The notes under the pieces: generated by a model
The model's input: the letters and a program-made list of their open reading frames with translations, nothing else
Told to the model about the DNA's origin: nothing
Databases searched by the model: none
In this document: one piece after another, positions 1 through 11,047 of the stretch
How the letters are laid out: each line of letters opens with the position of its first letter
Numbering within the stretch: position 1 is the stretch's first letter
Translations under genes and position numbers: made by a program
Origin: Ophiodon elongatus
Lineage: Eukaryota; Chordata; Actinopteri; Perciformes; Hexagrammidae
Assembly: GCA_016806645.1 (NCBI GenBank)
Contig: JACSYO010002111.1
Location: forward strand, 1,175,001-1,239,000
Direction of reading: 5' to 3'
Length of the DNA: 64,000 nt

Positions 1-9
1 CCAATGTGA

Positions 10-297
10 TGGTACTTGTATAGATCTTTTCTAGTCTTCTGACCACTCAAAGCTCTTTAACACTACATGATGTCATTCACCCATTCATACACTGATGGGA
101 GGAGCTAAGGTGTCACCTGCCCATCAGGAGTAGTTAACATTCATACTCATTCACACACCGTAGGCACAGCTACGGGAGACATTTTGGGTCAAGTATCTTG
201 TCCAAGGACACATCGACAGGCACTAGCGGAGCCAGGGATCGAGTCGCCGATCACCTGATTGAAGGACGACCTTGCTCACCACTGAGCCACAGTCGCC
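10..297 (-). mobile_element. tRNA-headed SINE, copy 1 (reverse orientation)
   Basis: Read on the minus strand, the element starts near 297 with a tRNA-like head. The A box TGGCTCAGTGG (279-289) matches the pol III consensus exactly. A degraded B box lies at 235-245 (GGGATCGAGTC on the plus strand, two changes from the ideal). The remainder is a body and tail ending near 10. CCAATGTGA occurs at 1-9 and again at 298-306, which reads as a target-site duplication of at least 9 bp and shows retroposition. A second copy lies at 31064-31343 and a fragment at 29755-29910. The element sits in intron 2 of the gene whose exon is at 546-662. It resembles a common fish SINE family, but I cannot give a library name. 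Confidence 0.75.
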
Positions 298-497
298 CCA
301 ATGTGAGCCTCAGCACTGTCCTCTAGCTGCTAGCGGTCTCAGCGTTTCAGCTTTCTTGGCAAAAGACAAATATCAAAATCCTTTCTACTAACTTTTCTTG
401 TCATTTTCTAGCTTTTTACCACTAAAAGTTCTGGCCTTTCCAAATGTTCCATGGTGTACCTGAACACCAACACAATTTCTTTACAGGAAAGACAAAG

Positions 498-545
498 ACA
501 CACACACACACACACAGACACACACACACACACAGAGACACACAC
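498..545. repeat. Interrupted (CA)n abutting a splice donor
   Basis: This is a CA dinucleotide array with GA interruptions. On the minus strand it is a (TG)n run that begins with the GT of the splice donor of exon 546-662, so the first ~48 bases of intron 2 are almost pure UG in the transcript. Confidence 0.95.
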
Positions 546-662
546 CTGAGTAGGCCCAGTAGGTCTCCTCGGTGGCAGCTCTCCGGAGTCGTGTCCCGTC
601 GGCCGTGGCTCTGCGAAGGCCTTGGATAGGGGCTTGGGACTCGGCTTGGCTTCCTGTCAGCG
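546..662 (-). CDS. ptprg: ptprg exon 2 (receptor protein tyrosine phosphatase gamma), internal coding exon
   Basis: Seen: read from 662 down to 546, a 117-base exon is preceded by a polypyrimidine tract and CCACAG and followed by GTGTGT, with phase 1 at both ends. It begins in a split Ala codon (ALTGSQAESQ...), is Arg-rich in the middle, and ends RRAATEETYWAYS with a split Gly codon. From family knowledge, PTPRG exon 2 starts with the same Ala-Leu-Thr in the same phase and ends in RRRK...DPYWAYSG, just where the extracellular carbonic-anhydrase-like domain begins. That domain lacks enzyme activity and binds contactins. The full protein is a type I membrane phosphatase with an FN3 domain and two cytoplasmic phosphatase domains, all encoded outside this window. 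PTPRZ1 is the closest alternative, but to my memory it has WSYTG-type residues here. I cannot tell the ptprga and ptprgb paralogues apart. Confidence 0.85.
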
Positions 663-664
663 CT

Positions 665-2930
665 GTGGGGGGGGAGGAGACACGGACAGGCGGGTTAGCA
701 CAAACAACAGCAGCACTCTGCAACCATGCCTGGACACCTACTGGGCAGGATGACAGCCAACTGTGTCCTTAGCTGCCTTACCACGCAAGCTGCCTCATAA
801 TAAAACTCACAGTAGGAACAAAGGTCAGCAAAAATAATGTGGAAGTTAACGCTTCATACATTTAAGGACAACCTCAGTCCTCTGACCAAAAGGATTTAGC
901 AGCATCAGAAAAATACATATTCTTTTATATTACATATTCAATAATGCAGACAAAAAACCATCAGATGCAAATGAACATAGACATGTTCGTTTCGGCTGCT
1001 GTGTTTTCATGCAGTATGTCTAATAATGTCTCATTCAGACAGTTCTCTGACGAGCTACATTTAGGTACATCCTCTGGAGTCAAAAGATGATCCATAATAT
1101 GATGTTTTCATAATGTCTTTACATTATGTATCCACGTGAGTATTCGCTTAGCGAGTGGGATGATTCAATTTGGTTTTTTTTGTGACCCGAGCACTTTTGC
1201 TCTAAAGAATGATGCTGAAACTGTTCCTAAGGTCTGAGGTGAGCCTGGATCACCAACAGGGCCCCAAGACCCCAGACCTCAAGGGGCTGCAAAAAGTCGC
1301 GAGTTCACCGCATGTCTATCAATATTTGTTATGATATTAATTGCAAATTTGCAAGATATTCAACACCAATGAAGTAGTATATCATCAAATGTAAAGGGCC
1401 CTGTCTTAAGACCTAGATATTAAGAAAGCCTGGGGCCAGTTTGTTTAATTCCAGCACAGGAGTGCCTGTTCATCTCGGGGTCTAGAATGAGTCTGTTGTT
1501 TGAGCTGGGAACTTGAGGCCGAACAGTACTGTCATACACACTCACAGAGGGTGGGGAGGGGACATGGGTGGTCACTACGGGCCCCAACAGAACAACTGGG
1601 ACCTGGGCCCCAAAAAGCTAATCTGGATGGAGGACGTCCTCGGGCAAAATGAGTTTGTACATTGTTCTGCCTTTCAATTGTAAATATCACAATCACAATA
1701 AATCAATCAATATTGACATAATGCTGGGGTTTAGTATTATAATATTCCCTTTTATAATAATCACATTTCTACAAATGACTGAGACAAGCAGGTCCAGCAC
1801 CGCTCTCGGTCCTGGAGACGTAGGATTAGTGAGATAGCGTTTCCAGTTAGTTGAAGTTTTTCTGATCAGGTCCCTTTTTAATGAAAAATACTAAAATAAT
1901 TATTAGGTTTATAAGGTTGCACTTCGATCATTTAATCGTCGATTGCGGTAAAAAAGCAAACACCAGTTGATTGTGGTGAACGATGATAGTGAATATCTTC
2001 TCTGTGACTTGACAAAGCTACTAACTATCTAGGAGAGAAGTGAAAAACAGAACCTGATCTAAATACAGCAATTATCATGTAAGCAAACACGAAATGTTGT
2101 TATTTTTTTTCATCTAGCCTCTATTTATGCAGGGGCACCTTATGATTTATGATTCCCTTATTTAGGATTGTTGTTTTTTTTTTTCATTGAGGAAATATGT
2201 GTGTCTTATTGGTGAAGTAATACAAACATTTGTTTCTTAACTAAATGTAACGTAGAGTGATTCCAGTATGTTTTTGTGCGAGTGTGAGTTTTTGATGATT
2301 ATGATTATCGGGATAATATCGGGAATTCCAATTATTTTGGTCACGATAATCATGACATTACATTCTCATATCATCCCTTGTCTAGCTACACTCAAACATA
2401 TTTTGTCCATAGTCAGATACTCGTGAATGTCTTAACGTTCAAATTATTTGAAAAATACTAAAATCCCTTCTCACACTCATATTACAGCACAGCAGAATTT
2501 CTTGGAATTTTATTTCTAATGCATTTCATTTGGGAGTATAATGTTCAAATGGAAAAGATCAAGAAGCCCTCTGCCGGTTTCATGTGTGGAACTTTAAATG
2601 GCTCCTCTCAGGCTCGGAGACCTTCTTGATCCCGGTTAGAGAAAAGGCAGAGACAGGAGTCCTGACACCATCGCTCCTGAGGCTGCACCGTGCTCCGGGA
2701 TATGGTCTTTAAAAATACTTTACAGGACAACAATCAGATCAAAAGGAAATCACTGGAGTTGCTTTAAGACCTGATGAACGCATTTCTGACACGCCTCGGT
2801 CCAAGGATCATTTTTCCTCATTTTATTTAGTCTTTATTATTTTACATTTTACTTTGAATCATGCATGTGTGCCTCAGTGACTACGCCACGGAAGTAAATT
2901 CAACAACACTTAAGAGTGCATCTCTGCACC
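665..2930. other. Intronic stretch, no gene recognised
   Basis: The first ~60 bases hold the pyrimidine tract of the exon 2 acceptor. The remainder is AT-rich with T runs near 2100-2190. A short region at 1240-1300 (GGTCTGAGGT ... AGACCTCA) looks like a decayed dispersed repeat. Only short ORFs are present. Confidence 0.6.
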
Positions 2931-2934
2931 TAGC

Positions 2935-3545
2935 CTAAACAGTAACTTTGGTTTTTACCTGGACCCAATTTTCCCATGGATTTGTGTCGAAAAGAACAAT
3001 GGGGAGAACAATTTTGAAATAGGTCCAGTATTGAACAGAAAGCTGCAGACAAAAGCAGCTAAACGGGCTGTAATATATTGACTGGGGGAAAGGCCTCACC
3101 GTCAATGTACGTCCACTAAAGAGATGGTTTCTGCCACTGACAGGCTGAGAAGGGTCTGACAACATTAGAGACATAAATAAAAACCCTTTTCTTTCCTCTC
3201 CAAGTCTCACTCGGACAGGTGAAATCTCACGTCACGTCCACAGACACTCTCCAACTCTCACTCAACATTTCCATCGTTGTCTTCCGGCAGCAAGTCACAT
3301 GACGCAAGCGCAAACAGACCGGATTGAGCGAAAGCTGAAGAAAAGGTTTTACTTCTCTGTCCTTCCCATAATGCTGTCTGAGCCGGTCAAAACCAGCTCT
3401 TTTAGGGGACGTACATTGACGGTGAGGACTTTCCCCCGTACAGCGCCTGCTGTCTGCAGCCGTCTGTCCCCATCACTCATTCAACATAAAAAAAACATGA
3501 GAAACAGGGTCCAGGTTAAGAAATATCAAAGTCGCCATTCGAATT
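2935..3545. repeat. Head-to-head inverted repeat (two copies of one element)
   Basis: The left arm (about 2935-3230) and right arm (about 3300-3540) are diverged reverse complements. The best-preserved core is a perfect 21-bp match, 3094-3114 against 3407-3427. Further matches flank it on the outer side (CTGCAG..., GGGTCCAGGT at the outer ends). Translations of both arms share the peptide GRTLTVR, as expected from homologous DNA rather than from a gene. It could be a foldback or MITE-type element, or two independent insertions in opposite orientation. Confidence 0.7.
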
Positions 3546-3756
3546 TCCAGGATTAGAATCAAATATTCTTAAAGGGCCGGCGTGGGTTTATAAGTGTGTT
3601 TGAGTTCCACTTTTTTATTGTCACATATGGGTTTGGGTTTTAGTGGGGAATCTCACTTTAGCCCACTATAAATACATGGTGGAAGCATCTGGAGGAGGAG
3701 CTGCCATTTCACATCTGACCCCGTAATGACCAGCTGTGATTATGGGAACACAAGGA

Positions 3757-3761
<5 letters not shown>

Positions 3762-3816
<55 letters not shown>

Positions 3817-3822
3817 TGTGTG
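3762..3822. repeat. (TG)n microsatellite
   Basis: About 30 TG units with a short CGCG interruption near the right end. This is one of only three clear TG-oriented arrays on the plus strand. Confidence 0.97.
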
Positions 3823-3955
3823 AGTACGTGAAATGTGAGTGTCAGTAGGGACAGACCAAGCTGTCTTTAAATGCATGGGCATGTCAAAACATCAATCATG
3901 TTTTGATGGAAACTCAAAGTCTCCAGAATTTTTCAAGGCATTGTGGAGGAGACGT

Positions 3956-3959
<4 letters not shown>

Positions 3960-4016
<57 letters not shown>

Positions 4017-4020
4017 CCTC
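3960..4020. repeat. (CT)n microsatellite
   Basis: A nearly pure CT array with one CG interruption, followed by a C run. Arg-Glu and Ser-Leu ORFs across it are simple-repeat artefacts. Confidence 0.97.
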
Positions 4021-4207
4021 CCCCCCTTCTCCTTGTTTTAATTCTTTGGGATGTAAGTGTGCCTCATGTCTGTGAATGCCAATGAGGGGCAGCTCCATGG
4101 CTTTTCTATGAATTACATTATTGATTCCCAATACTGCTCAGAACAGAAAATGTAATTATGCACAGACCCCGCCCTAACCCCCTTCATCCTTGCCAAACAC
4201 ATCTTCT

Positions 4208-4340
4208 TTCCCTTCCCTTCCCTTCCCTTCCCTCTTTCTTGTCTTTCACTCAGTGGCTTTTCATCAATTTGTCTTTCCCTTCTGCCTGCAGTACCCCCCC
4301 ACCCATCCCTCCCCACCCCTCCCTCCCCCCCCTCCCCTGA
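4208..4340. repeat. (CCCTT)n and C-rich tract
   Basis: CCCTT pentamers (about 4210-4233) are followed by a C-rich segment at 4290-4340. The minus strand, which is the transcript sense, carries runs of G that could form a quadruplex. Confidence 0.85.
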
Positions 4341-5420
4341 CCTCTCCAAAGCTTCAGAGTGCATTCAATCATGTCATAACGGCCACAGCTTCCACACATT
4401 GCTCTGCAGCAGTAGCAGAACCCCTATCTCCTTCTTAGCTAATTATTTAGTGTGTTATTAGGTCCTCAAAAAGATATCATCTTTGTAAATAAAATATGAG
4501 AATGCCTGCTCACAATTGAACCAAACCAATTAGACATTTACACTCTAACTTCATTTGTTTCCTCTTGAAATTTTTAAAATGTGTTCCAAGCTATGTAAAC
4601 TGTACGTTCTAGACAAAGAAGACGGAGTGGAGTGTGATTCTGAAACTACTCGACACAAAGTCTCACACGTGTTTTTACTTGAATGTAAAGACCAGTGAGG
4701 AATCTACATGTACCCCGTATCTGAAATAGAGAGCCGCCCTTCCACCCTGGTTCCTCACCAACATATTTTTTCACTAACTTTAGTTGCATAGATGAATGCA
4801 ATAGCTCGTACTATTACTAGCTAGTCACATTTGAGAAACATCATATCAGGAAAGATGAAAGCAAACGCAGCCCTGTTGAGGTCTGGACAGGCAACATCCT
4901 TGTGGAAATGCTTTAAACTTACATGTTTACCTCAGTAATAAACATTGTAAACATGAGTTTATGGTCTCAATCTCTAGTTTCAAGTCTTCTTCAATACAGC
5001 ATGATGTTCATTTAGTAAATGATGGTCCATTTAGAGTCAGACCATAAAGCAGGGGATGCTTTAGGGCGGGGCTACAAGGTGATTGACAGGCCGTTATAGG
5101 GCGGAGCAATAACTCAATAGGTTAGTTATTGTCTTTCAGGGGAATCATACCGTGAATAAATCATATATTGAGATATCTTGAATTAGCAGAAAACATGCTC
5201 TATCATGATAACTATCATTATGCTGTGTTTTCGTTTAAGAACTTTACAGTCTGGTTTCAGTTCATGAAAATTAATTGTAACATTTTGATAGCCTAAAAAT
5301 GTCTTATTCAGCGTTCAGTTGCACTTTACTACACCTTCTAGGCTCACTTCTGGTTCTAAAAATAAACAAGATGGCTAGGGCCAAAAGGCCAATCTCAAGG
5401 CCACAAACCCAGTCCACAAC

Positions 5421-5485
5421 CCAATGGGTGGCCATGCCCACCCATTGGGTTCTACCCAATGGGTGGGCATGGGTTCTACCCATTC
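5421..5485. repeat. Nested palindromes built on ACCCAATGGGT
   Basis: 5421-5448 is a 28-bp palindrome with one internal mismatch. CCCATTGGGT and ACCCAATGGG form a perfect 10-bp inverted repeat around TCT at 5451-5453. A third copy of the motif follows. The arms are alternating and self-complementary, so several hairpins or a cruciform are possible. Confidence 0.85.
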
Positions 5486-6064
5486 TAGACAGCCTATGAG
5501 TTTGTGTTGAACTGATGTATCCAGTGGACACGCTTACGAGGATACACTCATTGGATAGGGATTGATGTATTAATTCATAACATGCTTGTAGTTCATGCTT
5601 TTTTCTTATTTTTACGCTTTTATTAAGACTTTAAATTATTACTGATGCCTTCTCTTCAATACACCTTACCTACAAAGAAAGAAACATAATAATCCCTCCC
5701 CCTCCCCCGAGGTCCGTTCTGCTGCCCCACATTAAACTCCTTCATCAGACACAGGGTTTGCTTTACTCTGTGTACAATGCTGAAAAGGGGAAGTGCTTTG
5801 ATGGACCAGAGGTGGCCTGGGCTCTTCTCCACTGACGACTAAAACCATTGACTTTTAGGGGGCAGCCCTTCTCTATGCAGACTACAAAGAGAAAGGAAAT
5901 AATTACTTTGCCTGAATAGATGACGGCCAGTCCAAATGCTTTATTTATCCAAAGCTGATGCCCCATTAAGGTGAGCAGACTGAATGTCATTGAGAGGGGG
6001 GTTAAGTCAGTGACAGGGAGAAGAGACAGTGTGCGGATTGAAGCCAGGGGTGAAGGACATTGAA

Positions 6065-6238
6065 GGAGATGAAGAAGGAGAGGACTGACAGATGAAAATG
6101 GGAGGAGGAGGAGGAGGAGGAGGAGGAGGAGGAGGAGGAGGAGATGAAGAAGGAGAGGACTGACAGATGAAAATGGGAGGAGGAGGAGGAGGAGGAGGAG
6201 GAGGAGGAGGAGGAGGAGGAGGAGGAGGAGGAGGAGAT
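6065..6238. repeat. Two (GGA)n arrays in a duplicated block
   Basis: A unit of about 36 unique bases (starting GGAGATGAAGAAGG at 6065) plus (GGA)n is repeated with a 75-bp offset (second start at 6140). The trinucleotide runs are about 6100-6143 and 6175-6236. The minus-strand poly-Leu and poly-Pro ORFs here are artefacts. Confidence 0.92.
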
Positions 6239-7115
6239 GAAAGCAAAGAGATGGATTAAAGAACGCCAGAGCGGGAGAAGCTGGAGAAAGAGGGACGTGG
6301 AGTGAGGGGAGCGTATAAATAGGAGAAAAACTTAACACAAACGATAGAATTACACTCCTCTCCTAGCAACAGTTACCAGGTCACTGATGGACAGCCCACT
6401 GCATGGCAACCAGTCAGCGGCAGAGGATGAGAGGAGAAGAAATGAACAGACCACTACTGTTGGGCTGAGAGGGGAGAATAGGAGAATAGGAGGAGGAGGA
6501 GACGGGGGAGGGGAGCTGTGACGGTGTCAAAGGGAATATTTTCATCAGAGACAGAGACAATGCTCTGCATTGTATTTACTGTACGCATGTATAAATATTA
6601 ACATTACAGGCATTTAGCTGAGCTCTGGTAAAACAAAGAGAATCAGCAGTGAAGTTTGATTCACATTGCTGCGGCAGTCTCACGAACTTCTACCGCTGAG
6701 ACAGGAAGGTGTGAACGCTGTAACCACAAGATCTATACTGTCAGAAGATGAAAGCGTGCTCCTGATAAGGACAAGCTTTCATCCTCATACAACAGATAGT
6801 TCCATAGATAGAATCACGTTCAGAGAGGACATGGATTCGAAAAGACCACTCAGATGAAGACAATGACAGGACAAGCAGTCAACAATGAAACATCCTGAAG
6901 CAGAACGTTCTCTCCGACGGAGCTTCAGAGAAGACAAGAATCCTACTTAAGTGTCCAAATGCTGATGACAACAAAGAGGATATTTTAGTCCTCTGAGCCA
7001 TGACGGAACGCTCCAGAACAGCTGAGTGGACCTCGTAACTCTTCGTGCCAACCGTTTGGGGTTGTGACCCATGGTGAGATTAGTCTGTGCTAATGTGGCA
7101 GGAAGCTGCAGCGGC

Positions 7116-7129
7116 GTTGCTATGGCTAC
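7116..7129. promoter_or_regulatory. RFX X-box-like motif
   Basis: GTTGCTATGGCTAC is close to the palindromic RFX consensus GTTGCCATGGCAAC. It is a sequence match only. Confidence 0.35.
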
Positions 7130-7389
7130 TAACTGGTCAGATTTAGAATGATGACTTAACGGTTTAACTGGAACCGTGTCTTAGTTGTCCTGATATCCCA
7201 CTCAAATCTCAACAGACACCTGCTGCCACCAGGTACGTGGTCCCCGTCCAGAGAGCGCTTTCTCATGCTCTTTATTCACGACAGCGGCATACGTGTCGTC
7301 ATAAACACACGCATCATTTTTCTACATATGAGCCTTTGATATGAGCCGACTCTTTTGGTTTACATAAAGTGGTGCAGCGGGCCCACATA

Positions 7390-7450
7390 GAAGCCATCCC
7401 TGTCCTCTCCCCTGCCCCCCCCCACCCCCCCCAACCCCTCCGCCCCCTCC
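7390..7450. repeat. C-rich tract (G-rich in transcript)
   Basis: Runs of 8-9 C separated by A, then CCCCTCC blocks. The complementary G-runs on the minus strand satisfy a simple G-quadruplex pattern. Confidence 0.8.
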
Positions 7451-7825
7451 TCCTCCTCTGTCAGAGCTCATCTGCATCACCACACAGCAGAGAGAGGGAT
7501 GGAGAGGAAGATAGAGTGTATATTTAAGCCATATATATGGAAATATATGTACCATCCTCATGCTAAAATACCATACAGCATCCCATCGAGGTTTGCAGTG
7601 ACGTGTGTGTTCTGAACACGGAGGTAACGCTCAGCGCCGGTACCCGGACGCCCACTGAAACGGAGGAGAGGACGTCCTTATCCTCTGTACTGTGACCTGT
7701 TTGAATATGTGAGCGGCGTACGGTTACAAGAGAGATCTGAATTAAATGCTGAGTGTTTGGGCCATGAAAAAGTGGGCGGGCTTAGAGTGTAGCGCAATAC
7801 AGAGCTACATAGGACTGTTGGCTCC

Positions 7826-7854
7826 ACACACTCGCACATATATACACACACACT

Positions 7855-7934
<80 letters not shown>
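7826..7934. repeat. Long (CA)n microsatellite
   Basis: An imperfect leader (7826-7856) precedes about 38 uninterrupted CA units (7857-7933), the longest pure CA array in the window. Confidence 0.97.
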
Positions 7935-7935
<1 letters not shown>

Positions 7936-8016
7936 CCCTCATCTGTTGTCTGATCAGGAAGAGGACGCTGCATTTCCCACCAGCTCTATGTCACTGCAGT
8001 GCAGGCAGTAATAATT

Positions 8017-8054
<38 letters not shown>
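8017..8054. repeat. (TAA)n microsatellite
   Basis: About 12 TAA units, 80 bases beyond the long CA array, making a compound locus. Confidence 0.95.
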
Positions 8055-8056
<2 letters not shown>

Positions 8057-10483
8057 ATGCAAACTGTTACGCTACTGTTACAAAGCCTATCACAAAGAAT
8101 TGTCAAAAAATAGTTCCGTAAAGCATTCGTGTTTGAATGCCAGTCAGAGGATTCATCAGATTTCACAAATAATTAGGAAGCTCTTGAAGCACTAGTATTA
8201 TTAAAGATGAGCAAGACAATTCGGAGGATTCTGTTTTACATAAAACACAAAGTTAAAAACAAGATGATCAAAGATTAAAAAAAACGAAATGTCCCTGAAA
8301 ATCAAAGAGAATAAATCCAGACCTAAAGCAATAACTCAGTCCAATGTTTGGCCACGTTTATGTGGTCGGGCCTGACACATGTTGAGCGGGATTAAAAGAC
8401 AACATAATGTTAAACGATTCAGGAGCGGAGCCGTCAGAAATGTCATCAACGTGGACATTAAAAGTCATCAGCGATGAAAAGTTGTTTTACAGATGAAAAC
8501 CTTTCTGTCCACTGAGGTCCAACACACATCTCCTCCTGTTGCGTGAGCCCAGGCAGCTAGCTCGTCGCCCCGAGGCTCATTTGAGTGGATTTCTTTTGTA
8601 GACGCCCCTGAGTGCCGCATGAGTCAACACACATTTGAAATTGTTTGACGGAAGAGAAAATAAAAAGACATGGCTTCTCTGTTCACCATCAATGTCGTGT
8701 GAGTCTCTGCGTGTCTAAACATCCGCTCTGAGCCGGCATGACATTTAGAGGATTAAGAGGCACTCCGGACACAAGCACTAAATCAGGGGCTGCACCGTCA
8801 ACAAGTTTGTTTGATGCTTTCGGCAGAATAAGCACTTTGTTTCAATAAAATACGGCACCCCATTAACGAAAGTTTGAATTTAAATCAGATGAGCAAAACT
8901 TATTGCCAATCCTTCTGCACCCGAGACTTCTAAATGCCCACTGTTATGGACAGCATTCGGTCGTAAGGACAGGTTCTACAGCCAGCCCGAGCATCCACAC
9001 AGACACACACTCCCACACAGTGCCCACCTTTTATTTTCCTTCATCAGACATATTAAAATGCTCTCGCTCCAACACCGCCGCAGAGGCTCGTGGAGCTGTG
9101 GAGCAGTGCCCAGGTCGTGGGCTTATTGCTCCCCCGCAAGTCCCCCTGTGAAGTCCAGGAGCCACTGGTCAGACTCAGCTGTCGCCCAGCGGTTTATGGC
9201 TCCGCGGAGTGTTCTCAGTGGAGCAGCATTAAAGGAAGATGTCCTTATAAAGGCAGAGATAAAAAAAAAAGGGGACTTTTTCCCTCAAGCTCTCTGCTCG
9301 TAGAAAGAAGAAATCAATGATCTTTTACAACTTAAATGCTTCTTGATACAACTCCAATGCAGTTCCAGGGGAGAAATTCTACTTTCTACTCAACTACGTA
9401 CCACAGTCTTTGCAGATTCAAACTTCACAAACTTAACAAACTTAACTTTTGACCTGTTTATTAAAGACGATGCCGTGTTGTGGATGAAACTAACCAAGAG
9501 AATATGAAGTCAGTAAAAGAAGCTCCACCTGACCAGCTACGTTAAAATCCTACTTATGATCCAATCATGTAACAGATAATATTATAAAAGGGGGGCGTTC
9601 AGCTGCGTATTGACGACTTTTACTTTGGATGCTTATATATTTCACAATGTTATGTAAGTGTGTAAAACGTCTGCACTACATAGTGCCCTCAAACATCCCC
9701 AACATCTCCCCTCCACGTTATAGTAAAGACACAGCCTCTATTGTGTTAAGACGATGAACAATGGAGCACCAGCCGTAGTAATAATCTATGGTGTCAGCAA
9801 ACCGTTGGCAATGAACAATGAAGTGATTTCAGCTTGAGGGAAATGTTCAATTCTAAAACATCATATCCAATTCCATTCATTTACACATTAGTCCCAAATA
9901 CAACCTGACCGATTTTAAATATTTGGAAAAGTTTGGGATCTCACAAGAGTTTTGAAAAAGTTCCCGCCTCCTTGAGCGACGTAACAAAGGTTTGGAGTGG
10001 CTGTGGGGTCCAGTGGAGTTCACACCAATATTGTTGCGATGTGAAAATCTTGCCCGTGCGGCAGTGGTGAGTCTTGAGTGGACACGTTCTTGTGACTGAC
10101 AACATCCGCATATGCACACAGTGAAAGAGCAGAGCAGATGCACTGGAGATGTGTACCAAGCTAACTCATTTTCTCTCTCACACTCTCCCCCGGCGGGCGC
10201 TGCCAGGAGTCAATAAAGCTCAAAGGAGCGGGACTTTGGCTTTTGTGTCCGGGCACACTGTCGCTCGCACAAAAGTTCCTCTCGAGAAGAAAAATAGAAA
10301 ACACTGGTTCCTGTCATCCATCACAGGGGGCCATTTAGGGGAATTGCAGAGTGTTTGCTCAAGCTGTAATTAAAATGCACAGCCCATCACTGTGTTCCTG
10401 TGCTTAACCTTGGCTCGTCCACTTCTCACTTGCTCTCTCTTCACTTGAGAGAGCGAACATCAGGGTGTTCAAATGCATGGGAA

Positions 10484-10485
<2 letters not shown>
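8055..10485. other. Intronic stretch, no gene recognised
   Basis: Moderately AT-rich unique-looking sequence. Overlapping plus-strand ORFs at 9058-9320 cross a more GC-rich patch but show no motif or splice context that I recognise. Confidence 0.55.

Positions 10486-10522
<37 letters not shown>
10486..10522. repeat. (CA)n microsatellite
   Basis: About 18 CA units. Confidence 0.95.
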
Positions 10523-10525
<3 letters not shown>

Positions 10526-10631
10526 GTGTATGCATGCCAGGGCTGGCCAAGTCAGTCCTTACTCTGGTGATTCACTTCATTAGCATTCTTTACATCTCCC
10601 TCCAATGCTCTTAGTGCTGAAGGACATCCAC

Positions 10632-10633
<2 letters not shown>

Positions 10634-10702
<69 letters not shown>
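10634..10702. repeat. (CA)n microsatellite
   Basis: About 34 uninterrupted AC units. Confidence 0.97.
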
Positions 10703-10703
<1 letters not shown>

Positions 10704-10800
10704 GATGCTAGCCTTAACTCCACCGGTGTGGAGCTGCTCTTTGGACGAGGTGTGTTGCTTTATTGTACCAGCTGTCGTGCTTACAGCGGGCTGGCAGAGA

Positions 10801-10853
10801 GGCGGGTGGGGGCTGGAGGGGTTGGGGGAGGGGGGGGGGGTGCGGGGGTTAAT
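10801..10853. repeat. G-rich tract, quadruplex-like
   Basis: Consecutive G runs of 3-12 bases with short loops on the plus strand (non-template-like with respect to ptprg), satisfying the simple four-run quadruplex rule. Confidence 0.8.
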
Positions 10854-11047
10854 GGTCATCCTGCAGCCTGCTGGTGGCTAACCAGATACCCTGGCACTGG
10901 AAACTGAGAGGCCGGGTGAGCTTCCGTGTGTGAGGGTGTGAGGATGAGGGGGTGAGAGGTGCTGAGACATAAAGGGTTTGGAATGATACAAAATGCTAAG
11001 TCTAAAGCTCTACTCGTGTTTTTGATTGCAATTTGCTGAATCATCAT

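Noticed and set aside
5763..6338. 191-codon minus-strand ORF with long poly-Leu and poly-Pro runs
   Set aside because: It is the translation of the duplicated (GGA)n arrays. No splice or motif evidence outside the repeat.
7746..8195. 149-codon ORF with His-Thr and Asn runs
   Set aside because: It crosses the long CA and TAA microsatellites; composition is fully explained by them.
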